Source: Eubacterium sp. CAG:252
GTDB lineage: Bacteria; Bacillota; Clostridia; Lachnospirales; Lachnospiraceae
DNA: 6,828 nt
Assembly: GCA_000436535.1 (NCBI GenBank)
Contig: FR886297.1
Location: 1 to 6,828 of the forward strand
Direction of reading: 5' to 3'
Positions 5,494 to 6,828 of this stretch are shown here, one piece after another. The notes under the pieces are model-generated. The model was given only the letters and a program-made list of their open reading frames with translations. It was not told where the DNA came from and did no database searches. The position numbers and the translations under genes were made by a program. Position 1 is the stretch's first letter. The number at the start of each line of letters is the position of its first letter.

Positions 5494-6306
5494 TTACTGT
5501 AAAAGTGATAATACACCCTGTGTCTGCTGATTAGCCTGTGCAAGCATAGACTGACCTGCCTGCTGTAATATATTATTCTTGCTATACTCAACCATCTCTG
5601 TTGCCATATCTGTATCACGAATACGTGATTCTGCAGCAGCTGTATTTTCACTTGTTGTATTAAGATTATTGATTGTATGCTCTAATCTGTTCTGAATAGC
5701 ACCAAGCTTAGCTCTCTGATCTGAAACTGATTCTATAGCCTTCTGAATCTTACTCATAGCTTCACCAGCTTTTGAATTGCTTTTTACATCAAGCTTGCTT
5801 ACGCCTATTGATGCTGCATTCATCTGACTAATTGATATAGTAAGTGTCTGTCCTTTATTAGCTCCTACCTGAATATACTTTCCCTTGAAACTTCCATCAA
5901 GAAGATTCATTGTATTAAACTGTGTTGTTGACTGAATTCGGTTAATCTCTGATGTGAGCTGATCCATCTCTGCCGATATAGCTGTTCTATCTACTGATGT
6001 ATTAGTATCGTTAGCTGCCTGTGTAGCAAGCTCATTCATTCTTTGCAGAATTGAATGTGTTTCATTAAGGGCACCTTCTGCTACCTGAATAAGAGATATA
6101 CCATCCTGTGAATTAGAAGCAGCCTTGTCAAGTCCTCTAATCTGACTTCTAAGCTTTTCTGATATTGATAAACCAGCAGCATCGTCTGCCGCTCTGTTAA
6201 TCTTATAACCTGATGACAATTTTTCTGTTGACTTAGACATTGCATCTGTCACTGTACCTAACTGTCTATTAGTGTTCATTGCTGAAAGGTTATGCTGTAC
6301 AACCAT
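5494..6306 (-). CDS. hag: Flagellin (short, D0-D1 only)
   Basis: The major filament subunit, exported by the flagellar type III apparatus. It has 270 residues, shorter than enterobacterial FliC (about 500) and near Bacillus Hag (about 300). The N-terminal D0/D1 region (MVVQHNLSAMNTNRQL, LSSGYKINRAADDAAGLSIS at 30-49) and C-terminal D1/D0 (SRIRDTDMATEMVEYSKNNI, ending QTQGVLSLLQ) are well conserved. The middle, about 130-190, is a minimal linker with no D2/D3. QRMNELATQ at 88-96 corresponds to the D1 segment recognised by TLR5 in other flagellins. There is no cleaved signal peptide, as expected. The start is fixed by AAGGAGGA at 6314-6321. A sigma-28 promoter lies upstream and a strong terminator downstream. 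Adjacent glycan-type genes suggest the filament is modified, which is inferred. The gene is also called fliC. Confidence 0.97.
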   Translation of the reverse strand: MVVQHNLSAMNTNRQLGTVTDAMSKSTEKLSSGYKINRAADDAAGLSISEKLRSQIRGLDKAASNSQDGISLIQVAEGALNETHSILQRMNELATQAANDTNTSVDRTAISAEMDQLTSEINRIQSTTQFNTMNLLDGSFKGKYIQVGANKGQTLTISISQMNAASIGVSKLDVKSNSKAGEAMSKIQKAIESVSDQRAKLGAIQNRLEHTINNLNTTSENTAAAESRIRDTDMATEMVEYSKNNILQQAGQSMLAQANQQTQGVLSLLQ

Positions 6307-6309
6307 ATT

Positions 6310-6327
6310 ATAATCCTCCTTGATTAT
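6310..6327 (-). promoter_or_regulatory. CsrA-like RBS hairpin of the flagellin mRNA
   Basis: On the minus strand ATAATC and GATTAT form a perfect 6-bp stem around the hexaloop AAGGAG, which holds the Shine-Dalgarno sequence. GGA in a hexaloop is the classic CsrA binding layout, and CsrA represses Hag translation in Bacillus subtilis under FliW control. AGGATTA also occurs at 6329-6335 and 6352-6358, giving three copies in the leader. A competing fold, GATT with AATC just upstream, is possible. The structure is seen; CsrA binding is inferred, since csrA and fliW are not in the window. Confidence 0.55.
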
Positions 6328-6366
6328 GTAATCCTATAAATATATAAAATTTAATCCTCTTTGTTT

Positions 6367-6393
6367 TATATCGGATTCTTCTGTAATTAATTA
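6367..6393 (-). promoter_or_regulatory. Sigma-28 (SigD/FliA-type) promoter of the flagellin gene
   Basis: On the minus strand CCGATATA (6367-6374) matches the sigma-28 -10 (GCCGATAA/CCGATAT). TAAT (6390-6393), 15 nt upstream, is a 3-of-4 match to the -35 TAAA. The predicted start is near 6360, giving a leader of about 55 nt. This makes the flagellin a late flagellar gene. Confidence 0.8.
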
Positions 6394-6401
6394 ATAAGCT
6401 T

Positions 6402-6430
6402 TTGCATTTTCTTACATATTTTTTTATAAT
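6402..6430 (+). promoter_or_regulatory. Candidate sigma-A promoter of the divergent glycosyltransferase gene
   Basis: TTGCAT (6402-6407), then 17 nt, then a perfect TATAAT (6425-6430). The start would be near 6437, giving a leader of about 49 nt. A second -10 candidate, TATACT, is at 6444-6449. It diverges from the flagellin promoter, with the two -35 elements about 9 bp apart, so the genes share one control region but use different sigma factors. Confidence 0.5.
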
Positions 6431-6462
6431 TACATGTGTATTTTATACTATATTTTAACAAA

Positions 6463-6486
6463 TTGCAATCACGGAGGATATTGTAA
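6463..6486 (+). promoter_or_regulatory. RBS hairpin of the glycosyltransferase gene
   Basis: TTGCAAT (6463-6469) pairs with ATTGTAA (6480-6486) in a 7-bp stem with one G.U, leaving CACGGAGGAT in the loop and taking the A of the ATG into the stem. It resembles the loop-displayed Shine-Dalgarno of the divergent flagellin. Pairing is seen in the sequence; regulation is inferred. Confidence 0.45.
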
Positions 6487-6828
6487 TGAAGCTTTCTACT
6501 GATAACACGAATGATAATTCGACTAAATATACATACACTATTGATTTTCTTGTTCCATATGGCTCACATGGCGGCATAGAATCAGTCCTTAATGACACTG
6601 CTCTTTCATTATTGCAACAAAATATACGTGTACGTGTAATACAGCTTAGCAAAGCCAGCAACCGCTGGGTTCATCCTGATATTGAATTCTATACTATATC
6701 CCAAAGCACCCCTTTAAATGATGTTACTGAATATATTCCTATTTGCAAGCAATATCTTATGTCATTGGGAGCACCTGATATTATAATTGCAACACCTTTT
6801 CCTATGCTTACAATATTTATAAAACTTG
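6486..6828 (+). CDS. GT-B glycosyltransferase (family 4-like), 5' part only
   Basis: An open frame from ATG at 6486, with GGAGGA at 6473-6478 seven nt upstream, stays open for 114 codons to the window end, so the gene is truncated. After a polar N-terminus (MKLSTDNTNDNSTKYTY) comes IDFLVPYGSHGGIESVLND, then LSLLQQNIRVRVIQLS. This is the first strand and glycine-rich GGxE loop typical of the N-terminal Rossmann domain of family 4 GT-B glycosyltransferases. A later stretch, MSLGAPDIIIATPFPML, fits the 'D-ii-at' strand of the same domain. The donor-binding C-terminal domain lies outside the window, so donor and linkage cannot be read. Position next to flagellin suggests flagellin or surface glycosylation. 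The sigma-A promoter upstream suggests expression independent of the late flagellar sigma factor. Confidence 0.85.
   Translation, partial: MKLSTDNTNDNSTKYTYTIDFLVPYGSHGGIESVLNDTALSLLQQNIRVRVIQLSKASNRWVHPDIEFYTISQSTPLNDVTEYIPICKQYLMSLGAPDIIIATPFPMLTIFIKL

Noticed and set aside
6455..6661. Minus-strand 68-residue open frame
   Set aside because: It lies antisense to the clear glycosyltransferase 5' end, has no RBS and has no recognisable protein features.

Overview
The window looks like a low-GC Firmicute of the motile Lachnospiraceae type (Butyrivibrio/Roseburia/Eubacterium-like). The reasons are the AT-rich DNA, strong GGAGG ribosome sites, a short clostridial flagellin with a sigma-28 (SigD/FliA) promoter, and a family of glycerophosphotransferase-like proteins common in these bacteria. 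The taxonomic call is an inference from protein style, not a search.

Right part (about 3300-6828): a flagellin and surface-glycan locus. A short flagellin (5494-6306, minus) has its own sigma-28 promoter and a strong intrinsic terminator. Only about 30 nt after that terminator, on the same strand, comes a two-domain LicD/glycerophosphotransferase-like protein (3380-5401). After an intergenic hairpin follows a second two-domain protein (1398-3299), with a degenerate GT-A-like N-terminus and a CDP-glycerol glycerophosphotransferase-type C-terminus. Diverging from the flagellin on the plus strand is the 5' end of a GT-B (family 4-like) glycosyltransferase that runs off the window (6486-6828). 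Together these suggest decoration of flagellin, or of a surface polymer, with a phospho-substituent such as phosphocholine or glycerol phosphate. The acceptor cannot be read from the sequence.

Middle (1014-1397): a 384-nt stretch without a convincing gene but rich in signals. It holds a TTGACA promoter, 20-bp-period tandem repeats, six copies of ATGTTA/TAACAT in 67 bp including a 14-bp perfect palindrome, and the 3' remnant of a possible small reading frame.

Left part (1-1013): two small adjacent minus-strand genes of unknown function. The first encodes a two-TM membrane protein (519-1013) and the second a soluble protein (133-483). They share a short motif, roughly [ILV]x[LM]S(G/N)xx[FI]xG(D/N)A, once at the C-terminus of the membrane protein and twice at the N-terminus of the soluble one. 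This is the best candidate here for an undescribed two-component module. A second cross-cutting signal is that the Shine-Dalgarno sequence sits in the loop of a 6-7 bp hairpin at four of the six gene starts, with a weaker 4-bp version at a fifth. At the flagellin this looks like a CsrA-type site.
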